Source: Oceaniferula flava
GTDB lineage: Bacteria; Verrucomicrobiota; Verrucomicrobiia; Verrucomicrobiales; Akkermansiaceae
Direction of reading: 5' to 3'
NCBI RefSeq assembly: GCF_016811075.1
Contig: NZ_JAFBGL010000003.1
Coordinates: forward strand, 124,001 to 188,000
DNA: 64,000 nt
In this document: positions 1 through 8,756 of the stretch, in pieces
Layout of the letters: the number at the start of each line of letters is the position of its first letter
How positions within the stretch are numbered: the first letter of the stretch is position 1
Notes under the pieces: generated by a model
Seen by the model: only the letters and a program-made list of their open reading frames with translations
What the model was told of the DNA's origin: nothing
Databases searched by the model: none
Position numbers and translations under genes: made by a program

Positions 1-567
1 GATCTGCTCGTCATCGCTGAGTTCCAGGGTGAGCGCAGGTTTGCCGGCATCGAGGTGAGGGAGCAGTTTGTCGATGAGTTCGACCTCTTTTTTTGACTCT
101 TTGTCACCGCTCTTGGCTTTCTTAGCGCGGGATTCTTTGCGTTTCTGCAAGGCGGCGATGTCGGCGAGGATGAGTTCCGAGTTGATGATTTCGATGTCGC
201 GAATTGGATCAACACTGCCGAGTTCGTGAATGATGTCGTCATTATTAAAGCAGCGCACTACCTGGACGATGGCGTCGACTTCGCGGATGTTGGCGAGGAA
301 CTTGTTGCCAAGTCCGGCACCTTCAGAGGCTCCTTCCACCAGTCCGGCGATATCGACAAATTCGATCGCGGCGGGGATGATCTTCTGGGTCTTGCTGATC
401 TCGGCCATGACGTTCAAGCGTTCGTCCGGCACGGTGACCACGCCGACGTTGGGGTCGATGGTGCAAAATGGATAGTTGGCCGCCTCCGCATTGCGGGTGC
501 GGGTGACTGCATTAAAGAGTGTCGATTTTCCGACGTTGGGTAGACCTACGATTCCTGCCTTGAGCAT
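1..567 (-). CDS. ychF: Redox-regulated ATPase YchF, N-terminal 189 residues
   Basis: The gene is read leftwards from an ATG at 567 and runs off the left edge in frame, so only the N-terminal half is here (the family is about 365 residues). The P-loop GLPNVGKST is at residues 8-16, followed by the YchF-typical [10 protein letters not shown] and the G3 region [17 protein letters not shown]. YchF/OLA1 proteins are Obg-related but prefer ATP and bind ribosomes. The missing part should hold the NxxE specificity motif and the TGS domain. It is divergent from panD, with 86 bp between the two starts that can hold both promoters. Confidence 0.93.
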   Translation of the reverse strand, partial: MLKAGIVGLPNVGKSTLFNAVTRTRNAEAANYPFCTIDPNVGVVTVPDERLNVMAEISKTQKIIPAAIEFVDIAGLVEGASEGAGLGNKFLANIREVDAIVQVVRCFNNDDIIHELGSVDPIRDIEIINSELILADIAALQKRKESRAKKAKSGDKESKKEVELIDKLLPHLDAGKPALTLELSDDEQI

Positions 568-653
568 GCGCGGGGAGTAGTGGGGTTTGACGATAATTGC
601 AATTTGTAAATTTGAAATTTGACCTTCGCACGGATCGCGGCTTGTTTCCGCAC

Positions 654-1001
654 ATGCAGCACGTGCTATTAAAATCAAAAATCCACCGCGCCTGTGTCAC
701 AGTTGCGGATGTTGAGTATGAAGGAAGTATCGAAATCCCATCCGATCTCATGGAGGCGGCCGGTCTTTGGGAGGGGGAGCGCGTGCTGGTAACGTCTGCC
801 TCGAAAGGTGGTCGACTGGAAACTTACGCCCAAGCTGGCGAGCCCGGAACTGGGAAAATCATCATGAACGGCGGCGCGGCTCACATCATTAAAGCCGGTG
901 AGCGCATCACCATCATGGCATTTGCCATCTCCGAGAACCCGATTCTTCCGAAGAAGGTGGTCTGCGACGAGAACAACGTCATCATTCGCCATATTAAATA
1001 G
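654..1001 (+). CDS. panD: Aspartate 1-decarboxylase
   Basis: The enzyme makes beta-alanine from aspartate for pantothenate and CoA. The protein is 115 residues, starts MQHVLLKSKIHRA and has the self-cleavage site YEGS with Gly24-Ser25 at the canonical position; Ser25 becomes the pyruvoyl group. The later NGGAAH motif (NGAAAH in E. coli) is also present. I use the ATG at 654 rather than an in-frame ATG at 597 because the extra 19 residues do not resemble PanD and would shift the Gly24-Ser25 site. No other pantothenate gene is nearby. Confidence 0.92.
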   Translation: MQHVLLKSKIHRACVTVADVEYEGSIEIPSDLMEAAGLWEGERVLVTSASKGGRLETYAQAGEPGTGKIIMNGGAAHIIKAGERITIMAFAISENPILPKKVVCDENNVIIRHIK

Positions 1002-1072
1002 CACTCGCATCGTTGCTTGCGCGAATCGGGCCTGAAAACGCTGAAAAAGCGTCAAATGCCCAAAATCGCGTC

Positions 1073-1101
1073 TTTACAAGCAGGAACCACTTCACCATAT
1101 T
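1073..1101 (+). promoter_or_regulatory. Possible secG promoter giving a very short leader
   Basis: TTTACA (1073-1078) and CATATT (1096-1101) are 17 bp apart, in the position of -35 and -10 elements. The secG ATG is at 1111, so a transcript starting about 7 bp after the -10 would have almost no leader. No Shine-Dalgarno is visible before the ATG, which fits. This rests on sequence resemblance only. Confidence 0.25.
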
Positions 1102-1110
1102 CCCGCGCCC

Positions 1111-1602
1111 ATGACTCCTGTAATTGCTGCCAACTGGCTCAACATCTCTATTAATCTGCTTTTGGTGATCCACGTGATCGTCTGTCTTCTGCTCGCACTG
1201 GTGGTGCTGATGCAGCGGCCTAAACAAGAAGGTCTCGGCGCGGCATTTGGTTCGGGTCTGACCGATCAAGCCTTTGGTGCCCGCACCACGGATGTTCTCC
1301 AGAAAGGCACGGTTTATCTCGGCACACTGTTTTTCGTGATCACCTTGGTGCTAGCCATCCTGATTGGTAAGCGTCAGAACGTGGATCACAACATGGCGGA
1401 TGACTCCACGGATCCTACCGAGGAAGTGTTGCCCAATGTGCCTGCCGTCGATGATGAGGAAGCTCCTGTCACCATGCCTACCGATGGTGTGGATGTGCCA
1501 GCAGCTCCTGTGACTCCTCCGGCTGCACCGGCTCCTTCCGAGGAAGAGCCAGCCACGCCACCCGCCGCTCCCGCTGAGTCGGAAGCTGGTGGTGATCAAT
1601 AA
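1111..1602 (+). CDS. secG: SecG subunit of the Sec translocon
   Basis: SecG assists SecYE/SecA-driven export across the inner membrane. Two hydrophobic helices (about residues 13-34 and 67-85) flank a loop with the family-typical LMQRPKQEGLGAAFGSG region. After about residue 90 the protein carries an acidic, proline/alanine-rich tail to residue 163, longer than the usual 75-110-residue SecG and probably disordered. The rhomboid gene follows after 6 bp, so the two are probably co-transcribed. Confidence 0.88.
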   Translation: MTPVIAANWLNISINLLLVIHVIVCLLLALVVLMQRPKQEGLGAAFGSGLTDQAFGARTTDVLQKGTVYLGTLFFVITLVLAILIGKRQNVDHNMADDSTDPTEEVLPNVPAVDDEEAPVTMPTDGVDVPAAPVTPPAAPAPSEEEPATPPAAPAESEAGGDQ

Positions 1603-1608
1603 TTTATC

Positions 1609-2853
1609 GTGGCGGAACCATCCAAGCCGGATGTTCTGAAGCCGGACGAAGTTCCGGCCTGGGCACGCGATGATGCGTTCCCTCTGAAACCCGATACCGC
1701 CGAGTATGGCGTCATCGATGCCAAGGGCGCAGTGCATCACGCCGCTGACGCCCGTGACTTGGCCGAAAAAGTAGGCGGTCTGAGGTCGGGAGTCGACTTG
1801 GTTTGGACCCCCGAGCATCCACGATTGGTGGTGCCTGAGGCCGTTCCTGCGCTACGCCAGGTGCTGCGCCAGCGCCAGGCAAAATTTGCCGACCAGGATG
1901 CCAGCGACGGCCAGCGCATGAGTCTTGTGTTTGGCGCGGCGGTGCTCTGGACCGGTTATGCGGCCTGGAGTAATTATGGGCGGAACTGGCACGCGCTGTA
2001 TTCCAGCCAGCTCACGGGTCTGGCCGCGCTCTTGCTGCTGATGTTTGGGCTGCTGCCGCTTTACGAAAGTTGGAAAACCAGGCGAAAGCTGGCGAAAACC
2101 GAGCCATCCGACCTTGCCGAGGAAATCCCTGAAGCTCAATTCGATGCCTGGCTGCAGCGGAGGAAAGTTCCGGTGACTTACTTCCTGTTGGCTTGTTTGA
2201 TCGCGGTGGGCTTGGCGCAGTTGTTCATCGACTGGGGTTCCACGGGGATGAAACCTTCCATCCTTCGCGCCGGATTGTTAAAAATGAAAGCGCTGAGCTA
2301 CCCGGAGGTGGCTGATGCGGCCGCTCAGTGGCGACTGTTCACAGCGCCCTTGCTGCACGGCAATATCGTGCACCTGCTGATGAATGCGGGTGGGATTCTC
2401 TACCTTGGGCGACGCACCGAGACGCTGGCTCGCTGGCCGCATTTGCTCATTGTCATTGCCATGGCCTCGTGGATCGGTGGTTTGGCGTCGTTCTACTGGC
2501 TGCCTAAGTCGCCTGCCGTGGGCTCGTCCGGTGGCCTGATGGGCTTGCTTGGCTTCATGCTCGTTTTTGAAAAGATGCACATGCGTTTGGTGCCTCGTCC
2601 CGCTCAGCGGCGCTTGTTGGCTGGGATTTTCCTGATGGTGGTGATCGGTTTTCTGGGGATGAGCTTCATTGACAATGCGGCACATGCCGGTGGTCTGTTA
2701 GCTGGGATGGCATATGCCGCTATCGTCTTTCCGCGTTCCTCATCCTTCCATCGCCCGAATGCGATGACACGCGATAAATGGGTGGGGGCTCTTGTTGGGG
2801 TTTTGATTCTTGGCACCACCAGCTTTGCGATCTATCATGTGCTGCTTGGCTAG
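1609..2853 (+). CDS. Rhomboid-family intramembrane serine protease
   Basis: The C-terminal part is a multi-helix membrane domain with rhomboid hallmarks: HLLMN at residues 255-259, the GxSG motif GSSG with catalytic Ser307, and the catalytic His359 in NAAHAGG. An unassigned soluble N-terminal stretch of about 100 residues and one or two extra helices (about 103-150) precede it. The start is GTG at 1609, 6 bp after the secG stop. Rhomboids cut transmembrane helices; the substrate here cannot be told. The 414-residue length is typical of rhomboids with an extra cytoplasmic domain. Confidence 0.85.
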   Translation: MAEPSKPDVLKPDEVPAWARDDAFPLKPDTAEYGVIDAKGAVHHAADARDLAEKVGGLRSGVDLVWTPEHPRLVVPEAVPALRQVLRQRQAKFADQDASDGQRMSLVFGAAVLWTGYAAWSNYGRNWHALYSSQLTGLAALLLLMFGLLPLYESWKTRRKLAKTEPSDLAEEIPEAQFDAWLQRRKVPVTYFLLACLIAVGLAQLFIDWGSTGMKPSILRAGLLKMKALSYPEVADAAAQWRLFTAPLLHGNIVHLLMNAGGILYLGRRTETLARWPHLLIVIAMASWIGGLASFYWLPKSPAVGSSGGLMGLLGFMLVFEKMHMRLVPRPAQRRLLAGIFLMVVIGFLGMSFIDNAAHAGGLLAGMAYAAIVFPRSSSFHRPNAMTRDKWVGALVGVLILGTTSFAIYHVLLG

Positions 2854-2886
2854 CGTTTGTTAGGAAAGGTGAAGCGTGTGAGAAAG

Positions 2887-2906
2887 TTGACACGCGGACT
2901 TGTCAA
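2887..2906. promoter_or_regulatory. TTGACA/TGTCAA inverted repeat upstream of xylB
   Basis: TTGACA (2887-2892) and TGTCAA (2901-2906) form a perfect 6-bp inverted repeat around an 8-bp spacer, 66 bp before the xylB start. It may be an operator or may simply contain a -35 element; no good -10 is evident 17 bp downstream. Confidence 0.3.
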
Positions 2907-2971
2907 ACGGCTGGCGACTGGCAATGAATACAGGTGCTGGCACACCGCCGGAACCATCGACGGAATCACTT

Positions 2972-4471
2972 ATGTACGTAATCGGGATTGATACTGGCAC
3001 CCAGGGGACAAAGGCCCTTGTTTTTGACCTCGAGAAGGCGGTTGTAGTGGCTCAGTCGTCTCAATCTTACGGTATGGTCGAGGGGCTGCCCGAGGGACAC
3101 CGCGAGCAGGATCCGGCGCTGTGGATCAAGGCGGTGGATGCCACCGTGCGCGATTGTGTCAAGCAGCTCGGTTCGGAGGTTGCCCGCGTCGCCGCGATCG
3201 GTGTCAGTGGCCAGCAGCATGGATTGGTAGTGCTCGACGATGCCAACCGCATCATCCGCCCGGCCAAGCTGTGGTGTGACACCTCCACCACCGAGCAGTG
3301 CGATGAAATTTCCCGCGCTTTCGGTGGATCGCCCGGTCTGATCGAGCTAGCAGGCAACCCCATGCAGCCAGGCTACACCGCGTCCAAGATCCTGTGGCTG
3401 AAACAAAATGAGCCACAGAACTTCGGCAGGATCGAAACTGTCTTGCTGCCTCACGATTTTATCAATTACTGGCTAACCGGCGTTAAACGCATGGAGCCGG
3501 GCGATGCCTCGGGCACTGGCTTGTTCGATGTGCGCAACCGTTGCTGGAGCAAGGAAATGATCGATTTCATCGACCCGGTGTTGCATCGTGTGTTGCCGGA
3601 AATCGGTTCCTCCCGTGACGTGCTCGGGCCGATTCGTCCGGAGCTGGCCAAAGCCTGGGGGCTGGGCACCCACGTGCTTGTGAGTGCGGGCGGGGGAGAT
3701 AACATGATGGGCGCCATCGGCACAGGCAATGTGAACCCGGGCCAAGTCACCGTGTCTCTCGGCACCAGCGGCACGGTCTACGGTGTCAGCGACAAGCCAT
3801 TGATCGATCCCCAGGGCGAGGTCGCCGCATTCTGCGATTCCACCGATCAGTGGTTGCCGTTGGTCTGCTCGATGAATGCCACCGTTGTGACCGAGCTTGT
3901 TAGAAAACACTACGGGTGGGATCACGAGCAGATGGAGAAAGAGGTTGCCTCAGCTCCGATGGGGGCGGAGGGAATGATGATGCTGCCCTACCTGCAGGGC
4001 GAGCGCACACCGAGTTTGCCGGAAGGCTGCGGCGTGCTCCACGGCATGAATCTCACCAATTTCACCCCGGCCAATGTCATGCGCGCTGCGATGGAGGGTG
4101 TCAGTCTCAGCCTCGGCTACGGCATGCTACGGATGACCGAACTCGGTTTTGAGCCGACCTCAGTGCGACTCACCGGTGGCGGCGCGAAGAGTGCCACGTG
4201 GCGTCAGATTTTAGCCGATGTTTTCGGTCTCCCGGTGGTCGCCCTGAAAACAGATGAGGGTGCTGCGCTCGGTGCGGCACTGCAGGCGGCGGTCGGGTTT
4301 TTCGAGCACAGCGGTGAGTCCCTGAGCTACGATGAGATCATTAGCTACGCGGTGGTCCCCGATGAGGCAACCCAATGCGAGCCGGACGAGGAGCGGCATG
4401 AGTTCTATCAAAACCTGCTGGCCCAACAGCAGTATCTGGTAGAGACCCTGCATATTCCCGGTTTCCTCTAA
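2972..4471 (+). CDS. xylB: Xylulokinase (FGGY kinase)
   Basis: This kinase phosphorylates D-xylulose to xylulose 5-phosphate for the pentose phosphate pathway. The protein has 499 residues, the xylulokinase size. It begins MYVIGIDTGTQGTKAL (N-terminal phosphate loop) and has SGQQHGLVVLD (like the XylB SGQMHG signature), GGGDNMMGAIG, SLGTSGTVY and LPYLQGERTP. I chose the ATG at 2972, where homology begins; upstream in-frame starts (2900, 2924) add unrelated residues. No xylose isomerase or transporter is adjacent. Another pentulose substrate within the FGGY family is possible. Confidence 0.85.
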   Translation: MYVIGIDTGTQGTKALVFDLEKAVVVAQSSQSYGMVEGLPEGHREQDPALWIKAVDATVRDCVKQLGSEVARVAAIGVSGQQHGLVVLDDANRIIRPAKLWCDTSTTEQCDEISRAFGGSPGLIELAGNPMQPGYTASKILWLKQNEPQNFGRIETVLLPHDFINYWLTGVKRMEPGDASGTGLFDVRNRCWSKEMIDFIDPVLHRVLPEIGSSRDVLGPIRPELAKAWGLGTHVLVSAGGGDNMMGAIGTGNVNPGQVTVSLGTSGTVYGVSDKPLIDPQGEVAAFCDSTDQWLPLVCSMNATVVTELVRKHYGWDHEQMEKEVASAPMGAEGMMMLPYLQGERTPSLPEGCGVLHGMNLTNFTPANVMRAAMEGVSLSLGYGMLRMTELGFEPTSVRLTGGGAKSATWRQILADVFGLPVVALKTDEGAALGAALQAAVGFFEHSGESLSYDEIISYAVVPDEATQCEPDEERHEFYQNLLAQQQYLVETLHIPGFL

Positions 4472-4492
4472 GCCCCATTTTTTTAAGCAACG

Positions 4493-5164
4493 GTGAGTAA
4501 AGGATCGGATATCAGAGGCACTTGGAAACAGCGACTGGCTGGCAAGGTGGTCACGGTGTTGATTAAGCTGTTAGGCCTGACTTTGCGCTGCAAGTTGGAA
4601 GACCCGCATGGCGTCCGTGCGCTGGCCCAGCCAGGGGTGCCGGTCATCTGGGTGTTCTGGCATAATTGTCTGATTGCAGCGCCACTGAACAAAACCAAAT
4701 TCAGCGGCAGCGCGCCAGCCAGTGCTCTCGCCAGCGCCAGCAAGGACGGCGCGGTGATCGAGTCGGTAGTGAGCAGCTTTGGAGTGAAAACCGTGCGCGG
4801 CTCAAGCTCCCGTCGCGGCGTCGCGGCCTTGATTGCTTTGAAAAAAGCGCTGAAAGCAGGCGAACAGCTCTTTGTCACTCCGGATGGTCCGCGTGGCCCG
4901 CGCTACCACTTGCAGCCGGGGATTGTGAAGCTGGCTCAGTCGTCCGGCGCTCCGGTGCTGCCGGTGAGATTCACCCATAGCTCCAGCTGGCGGGTGAAAA
5001 GTTGGGACCGTTTTCACATTCCCAAACCCTTCAGTCGTATCACCATTCACCTGGAAAAGCCGATCCAGGTTTCGGCGCGCATGGACGGAGAGGCATTTGA
5101 GCAATGTCGCAAGGGGATTGAGACAGCCCTGCGCCAAGGCGTGGATGATTTGCCGGAACTCTAA
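4493..5164 (+). CDS. DUF374 lysophospholipid acyltransferase-like protein
   Basis: The 223-residue protein resembles the DUF374 branch of the LPLAT acyltransferases. It has WVFWHN near residue 54, a central VRGSSSRRGVAAL segment, and the family's VTPDGPRGPRYHLQPGIVKLA stretch. An N-terminal hydrophobic helix suggests membrane association. Relatives are linked to lipid A or phospholipid acylation, but the acceptor is unknown. The start is GTG at 4493, 21 bp after xylB, so co-transcription with xylB is likely. Confidence 0.75.
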   Translation: MSKGSDIRGTWKQRLAGKVVTVLIKLLGLTLRCKLEDPHGVRALAQPGVPVIWVFWHNCLIAAPLNKTKFSGSAPASALASASKDGAVIESVVSSFGVKTVRGSSSRRGVAALIALKKALKAGEQLFVTPDGPRGPRYHLQPGIVKLAQSSGAPVLPVRFTHSSSWRVKSWDRFHIPKPFSRITIHLEKPIQVSARMDGEAFEQCRKGIETALRQGVDDLPEL

Positions 5165-5248
5165 CCGTCGGTGGTGGTGGGCATGGAAATGCGATACTTT
5201 TCTCAGTTTATTCTTTGCTGATAGGTCCCAATAGTTTTCCCTGATGAC

Positions 5249-6127
5249 GTGAGCACAATCATCGATGGTAAAGCGGTAGCCGAAAAAGTCCTGGCCGAAT
5301 GCGGTCAGCAAATTGAGGAGTTACAAACACGCGGCGTGGTTCCCGGCCTCGCCGTGGTTCTGGTCGGTGATGACCCTGCTTCAAAAGTTTACGTGGGCTC
5401 GAAAGTGCGCAAGTGCGCCGAGCTCGGCCTGCACTCCCGCAAGATTGAACTGCCTGCCGATGCCACCCATCAGCAGGTGCTGGATGTGGTGCATGAGCTG
5501 AATGCCGATCCCCAAATCCACGGTATCCTGGTGCAGTCGCCACCTCCGCCGCAGATCGATGAAGACGCCATTGTTAGGGCGATCGATCCCGCCAAGGACG
5601 TCGATGGATTTCATCCTGAAAATGTTGCGAAACTCGCACTGGAAGACAGCAGCGGCTATGTGCCCTGCACTCCGGCCGGCTGCATGCGCCTGCTCAAGGA
5701 GGCTGGTGTGGAAACTTCCGGCGCCGAGGCCGTGGTGATTGGTCGCAGCATGATTGTGGGCAAGCCCATGGCGCTGCTGCTGATGAGCAAGGAGGGCAAT
5801 GCCACCGTCACCGTGGCGCACTCACGGACCAAGGACCTCGTCGAGGTGTGCCGTCGTGCGGATATTATTGTGGCAGCAATTGGTCGACCCGAATTCGTCA
5901 CCGCCGACATGGTGAAAGACGGAGCCGTGGTGATCGATGTGGGTATCAACCGAGTCGAAGATGCTTCCGCCAAGCGCGGCTATCGTCTGGTCGGTGATGT
6001 TGCTTATGACGAGGTGGCACCGAAGTGCTCAGCCATCACTCCTGTTCCTGGCGGCGTGGGTCCAATGACCATCGCCATGCTGATTTCCAACACGATCAAA
6101 GCGGCGTGTCAGAGTCAGCGGGCTTAA
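5249..6127 (+). CDS. folD: Bifunctional methylene-THF dehydrogenase / methenyl-THF cyclohydrolase
   Basis: FolD interconverts methylene-, methenyl- and 10-formyl-tetrahydrofolate in one-carbon metabolism. Diagnostic motifs are YVGSKVRKC (residues 48-56, catalytic Lys52), [31 protein letters not shown], the dinucleotide-binding [11 protein letters not shown] and the C-terminal [11 protein letters not shown]. Length (292) is normal. The start is GTG at 5249; an 84-bp gap separates it from the acyltransferase gene. A second folate gene, 5-FTHF cyclo-ligase, is present about 49 kb away. Confidence 0.95.
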   Translation: MSTIIDGKAVAEKVLAECGQQIEELQTRGVVPGLAVVLVGDDPASKVYVGSKVRKCAELGLHSRKIELPADATHQQVLDVVHELNADPQIHGILVQSPPPPQIDEDAIVRAIDPAKDVDGFHPENVAKLALEDSSGYVPCTPAGCMRLLKEAGVETSGAEAVVIGRSMIVGKPMALLLMSKEGNATVTVAHSRTKDLVEVCRRADIIVAAIGRPEFVTADMVKDGAVVIDVGINRVEDASAKRGYRLVGDVAYDEVAPKCSAITPVPGGVGPMTIAMLISNTIKAACQSQRA

Positions 6128-6153
6128 TTGCTATTGTCTAGAGGGGATGGGGC

Positions 6154-6228
6154 GCAAAGAGGAAATCTCGAAAAGTCTCTTTGCTGATCGCCCTAAACGG
6201 AACCCTCTCGACGAAGGGCTCAAGCCCT
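6154..6228. terminator. Two hairpins between convergent folD and the OmpA-like gene
   Basis: GCAAAGAG (6154-6161) pairs with CTCTTTGC (6177-6184), and AGGGCT (6215-6220) pairs with AGCCCT (6223-6228). They sit in the 135-bp gap between converging genes and probably end one or both transcripts. Neither is followed by a strong T-run, so this is a position-based call. Confidence 0.35.
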
Positions 6229-6262
6229 CCGTCATGAAGTGAATCTCTTGGTAGCTTAGCGG

Positions 6263-7519
6263 CTACTTGACAATCTCCCAGACCTCACAGATCTGGTTTT
6301 GGGTGTGATCCTCGGTGGAAAAACGGCTGGTCTGACCGAGGTAGACAGCCTTCACCTGCTGGCCGCTCTCTTTCATGGTGTTCACCACGGAGGCCACCGT
6401 GGTGGCGCGCTTGGCTGAGAGCTCGCGGTTGCTTTTTGCATCACCCGTTTTCGAGGCGTAACCGACCACCAAGAAAAAGGTGTCGGGGTCTTTCTTCGTG
6501 CTCAATGCCTGACGGATCAGAGCCTCGCGATCGAAGGTGATCTGCGATGAGCCGGTGGCAAATTCCTGACGCAGCACGATGCGGGCGTTCAGGGTGGTTC
6601 CGATGTTTTGGTAGGCTGCAGCCAGCTGTTGAGGGTTGGTGTTTTCCAATGTGCGCAGGCGCTCGAAAAGTGCGGCGGCCTCTGCTGGGAGATCCTTGTA
6701 GGATTCGATGAACAGTCGAGTGCGATCAAGCTGGGCACGGAGGCGTTGGATTTCATAACGCTGTTGATTGACCCTTGGGCGGAGCTGCTCGAGCTCGGCC
6801 ACGACATCGCTGTATTTCTTCCGCTCTACGCTGTTCTTGGCATCTTCTCTGAGTGCGTTCACTTGCTGCTGGAGTTGTTTTTCCTTGGCAATGCTGACGT
6901 CGAGCATCTTGTTCAGGCTGGCGAGCTGTTCGTTGGTGGGACGTGACTGAAATTCGGTCAGTTGCTTGCGCAGCATGGCGGCCTGGTTTTCGGCGATTTT
7001 CAGATCGTTCTGCAAGCGAGTTACTTCAGCGCTAGCATTGCCGGCTTGAGCAAGCTCCTTCTGCAGGGTCGCGATTTGTGCATAGAGTTGCTGTGAGTTC
7101 TGAGAGTGGGCATTGAGTTCACTCTCGAGTTTGCGCATGGCGGCGTCTTTTTGTGCCAGCTCTTTTTCCCACTGACTGGTCAGGGCTGCGAGTGATACGG
7201 CATCGCGCTGGAGGCGATCGGCCATGCTGCGTGCGCTGTGTGCGCTTTCAGGCAGAGGTGCTTCACCGCGGCTCTGGCGGATGGCATTGGTGTCAGCGCG
7301 GAGTTGAGCATTACGGGCTTTAAGCTCCGTGAGGTCAGAAGAATCCTTTTTGCTGAACGGGCTCTGACCGTTCATGGAGAACATCAGCATGATAAACAGC
7401 AGAACCACGACGAGAATAATCAGCCCAGTTGTGAGGGCTGGGTTGGCTGCAGGTTTCGTCGCGACGACAGGGGCTGCTTGTTCGGGTGTGCTTGAGGTGG
7501 TTGATTCTTGGTTTTCCAT
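6263..7519 (-). CDS. Inner-membrane-anchored coiled-coil protein with OmpA-like C-terminus
   Basis: A Gln/Pro/Ala-rich N-terminus is followed by one membrane helix (about residues 30-49). Residues about 60-270 form a long heptad-rich coiled coil. The C-terminal 110 residues look like an OmpA/MotB domain (FFLVVGYASKTGDAKSNRELSAKRA), which in relatives binds peptidoglycan. The layout resembles envelope-spanning tethers or MotB-like proteins, but there is no MotA/TolQ partner next to it and no plug motif. The function is unknown; a structural role in the envelope is inferred. Confidence 0.65.
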   Translation of the reverse strand: MENQESTTSSTPEQAAPVVATKPAANPALTTGLIILVVVLLFIMLMFSMNGQSPFSKKDSSDLTELKARNAQLRADTNAIRQSRGEAPLPESAHSARSMADRLQRDAVSLAALTSQWEKELAQKDAAMRKLESELNAHSQNSQQLYAQIATLQKELAQAGNASAEVTRLQNDLKIAENQAAMLRKQLTEFQSRPTNEQLASLNKMLDVSIAKEKQLQQQVNALREDAKNSVERKKYSDVVAELEQLRPRVNQQRYEIQRLRAQLDRTRLFIESYKDLPAEAAALFERLRTLENTNPQQLAAAYQNIGTTLNARIVLRQEFATGSSQITFDREALIRQALSTKKDPDTFFLVVGYASKTGDAKSNRELSAKRATTVASVVNTMKESGQQVKAVYLGQTSRFSTEDHTQNQICEVWEIVK

Positions 7520-7615
7520 GGTGGGAGGAAGTTGGTTCGAGAGGTGTGTGCTGGGGTTTAGCGTGTTTTGAGGGCGAGTGCAAGGTCGCTGTTTTTGGGG
7601 GCAATCGCGGCTTGT

Positions 7616-8644
7616 TTAAGCGTGGGCGAGCTTGAGGTTGGGGTTGATATCCTCATGTAAACTGGATTTTTTACCCCGCAGATGACTGTGTAAGGCGACG
7701 AAGCCAATCATCGCGGCGTTGTCGGTGGAGAGGGCGGGGGGCGCGATCAGCAGTTCGAGCCCATTTTGGTCGCAGGCCTCTTGCATCGCGTTGCGCAAGG
7801 TCTTGTTGCAAGAAACGCCGCCGGAAAGGGTGATGAGTTTTTCTCCGCATTGCGCAGCGGCGCGCAAGGTTTTGGTTACCAGCACATCAATGACCGCTTG
7901 TTGAAACGAGGCACAGAGGTCGGGGATCGCGTCCTTGGGAGCACGGCCCTGTTCGGGGTCGAGCTTTTCCAGCTGATAGAGCACCGCCGTTTTTAATCCT
8001 GAAAAGGAGAAGTCCAGGCCTTCCTTCATCATGGCGCGCGGAAAGTCGAAGGCGGTCGCTGATCCCTGATGAGCCTGTTTTTCGATCTCAGGGCCGCCAG
8101 GGTAGGGCAGGCCGAGCATTTTTCCTACCTTGTCGTAAGCCTCGCCCGCGGCATCGTCGCGGGTGCTTCCTAACAGCTTGTAATCGCCGAAGTCGCGCAT
8201 GTGGATCAGCAGGGTGTGGCCGCCGGAGACGATCAGGGCGAGGTTCGACTTCAGTTCGGGAGCTTCCAGGAATGGCGACAGCAAATGTCCTTCCATGTGG
8301 TTGACTGAAATGAACGGTTTGCCGGTGGCCACGGAGAGTGACTTGGCGGTGGTATTGCCCACCAGTAGGGAGGAGGCCAAGCCGGGGCCGGCGGTGGCAC
8401 CGAAGGCATCAATGTCGTGGATTTTCAACCCGGCATTGGCCAGCGCCAGTTCGATGAGGGGGCGCAGGTGCAGCGAGTGGTTTCTGCTGGCCAGCTCAGG
8501 CACCACACCGCCGAACTCGCGGTGGATGTCAATCTGGGAGGAAATCTCAGAGGCCAGGATCTCCAGCTGACCCGGCTCGTGGCGTAGGATCGCCACAGCG
8601 GTTTCGTCGCAGCTGGATTCGATGGCGAGGATCGTCGTCGGCAT
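7616..8644 (-). CDS. tsaD: tRNA N6-threonylcarbamoyladenosine transferase TsaD
   Basis: TsaD transfers threonylcarbamoyl to A37 of ANN-decoding tRNAs, together with TsaB/TsaE and TsaC, which are not in the window. The protein (342 residues) starts with ILAIESSCDETAVAIL, has the metal-binding HMEGH (His116 and His120), LIVSGGHT and the C-terminal LSGGVSCN/STDNAAMIG motifs. It is divergent from valS, with a 112-bp shared promoter region. Confidence 0.95.
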   Translation of the reverse strand: MPTTILAIESSCDETAVAILRHEPGQLEILASEISSQIDIHREFGGVVPELASRNHSLHLRPLIELALANAGLKIHDIDAFGATAGPGLASSLLVGNTTAKSLSVATGKPFISVNHMEGHLLSPFLEAPELKSNLALIVSGGHTLLIHMRDFGDYKLLGSTRDDAAGEAYDKVGKMLGLPYPGGPEIEKQAHQGSATAFDFPRAMMKEGLDFSFSGLKTAVLYQLEKLDPEQGRAPKDAIPDLCASFQQAVIDVLVTKTLRAAAQCGEKLITLSGGVSCNKTLRNAMQEACDQNGLELLIAPPALSTDNAAMIGFVALHSHLRGKKSSLHEDINPNLKLAHA

Positions 8645-8756
8645 GGGGATTTTTTAAACAGGAAATCCGCAATGCACAGGATAATTTTGACCACAGGATG
8701 AGTTTAGCCGCGAAGCGGTCTTTACAAAAGCAGGCGGCTTTGGCAGAAACCGCGCC

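Noticed and set aside
1026-1061. ACGCT-GAAAA-AGCGT hairpin after panD as a terminator
   Set aside because: The stem is only five pairs, partly closed by GGGC/GCCC, and has no T-run; too weak to call.
2900-2971. Longer N-terminus for xylulokinase
   Set aside because: The extra 24 residues do not resemble FGGY kinases, and the family sequence begins exactly at the ATG at 2972.
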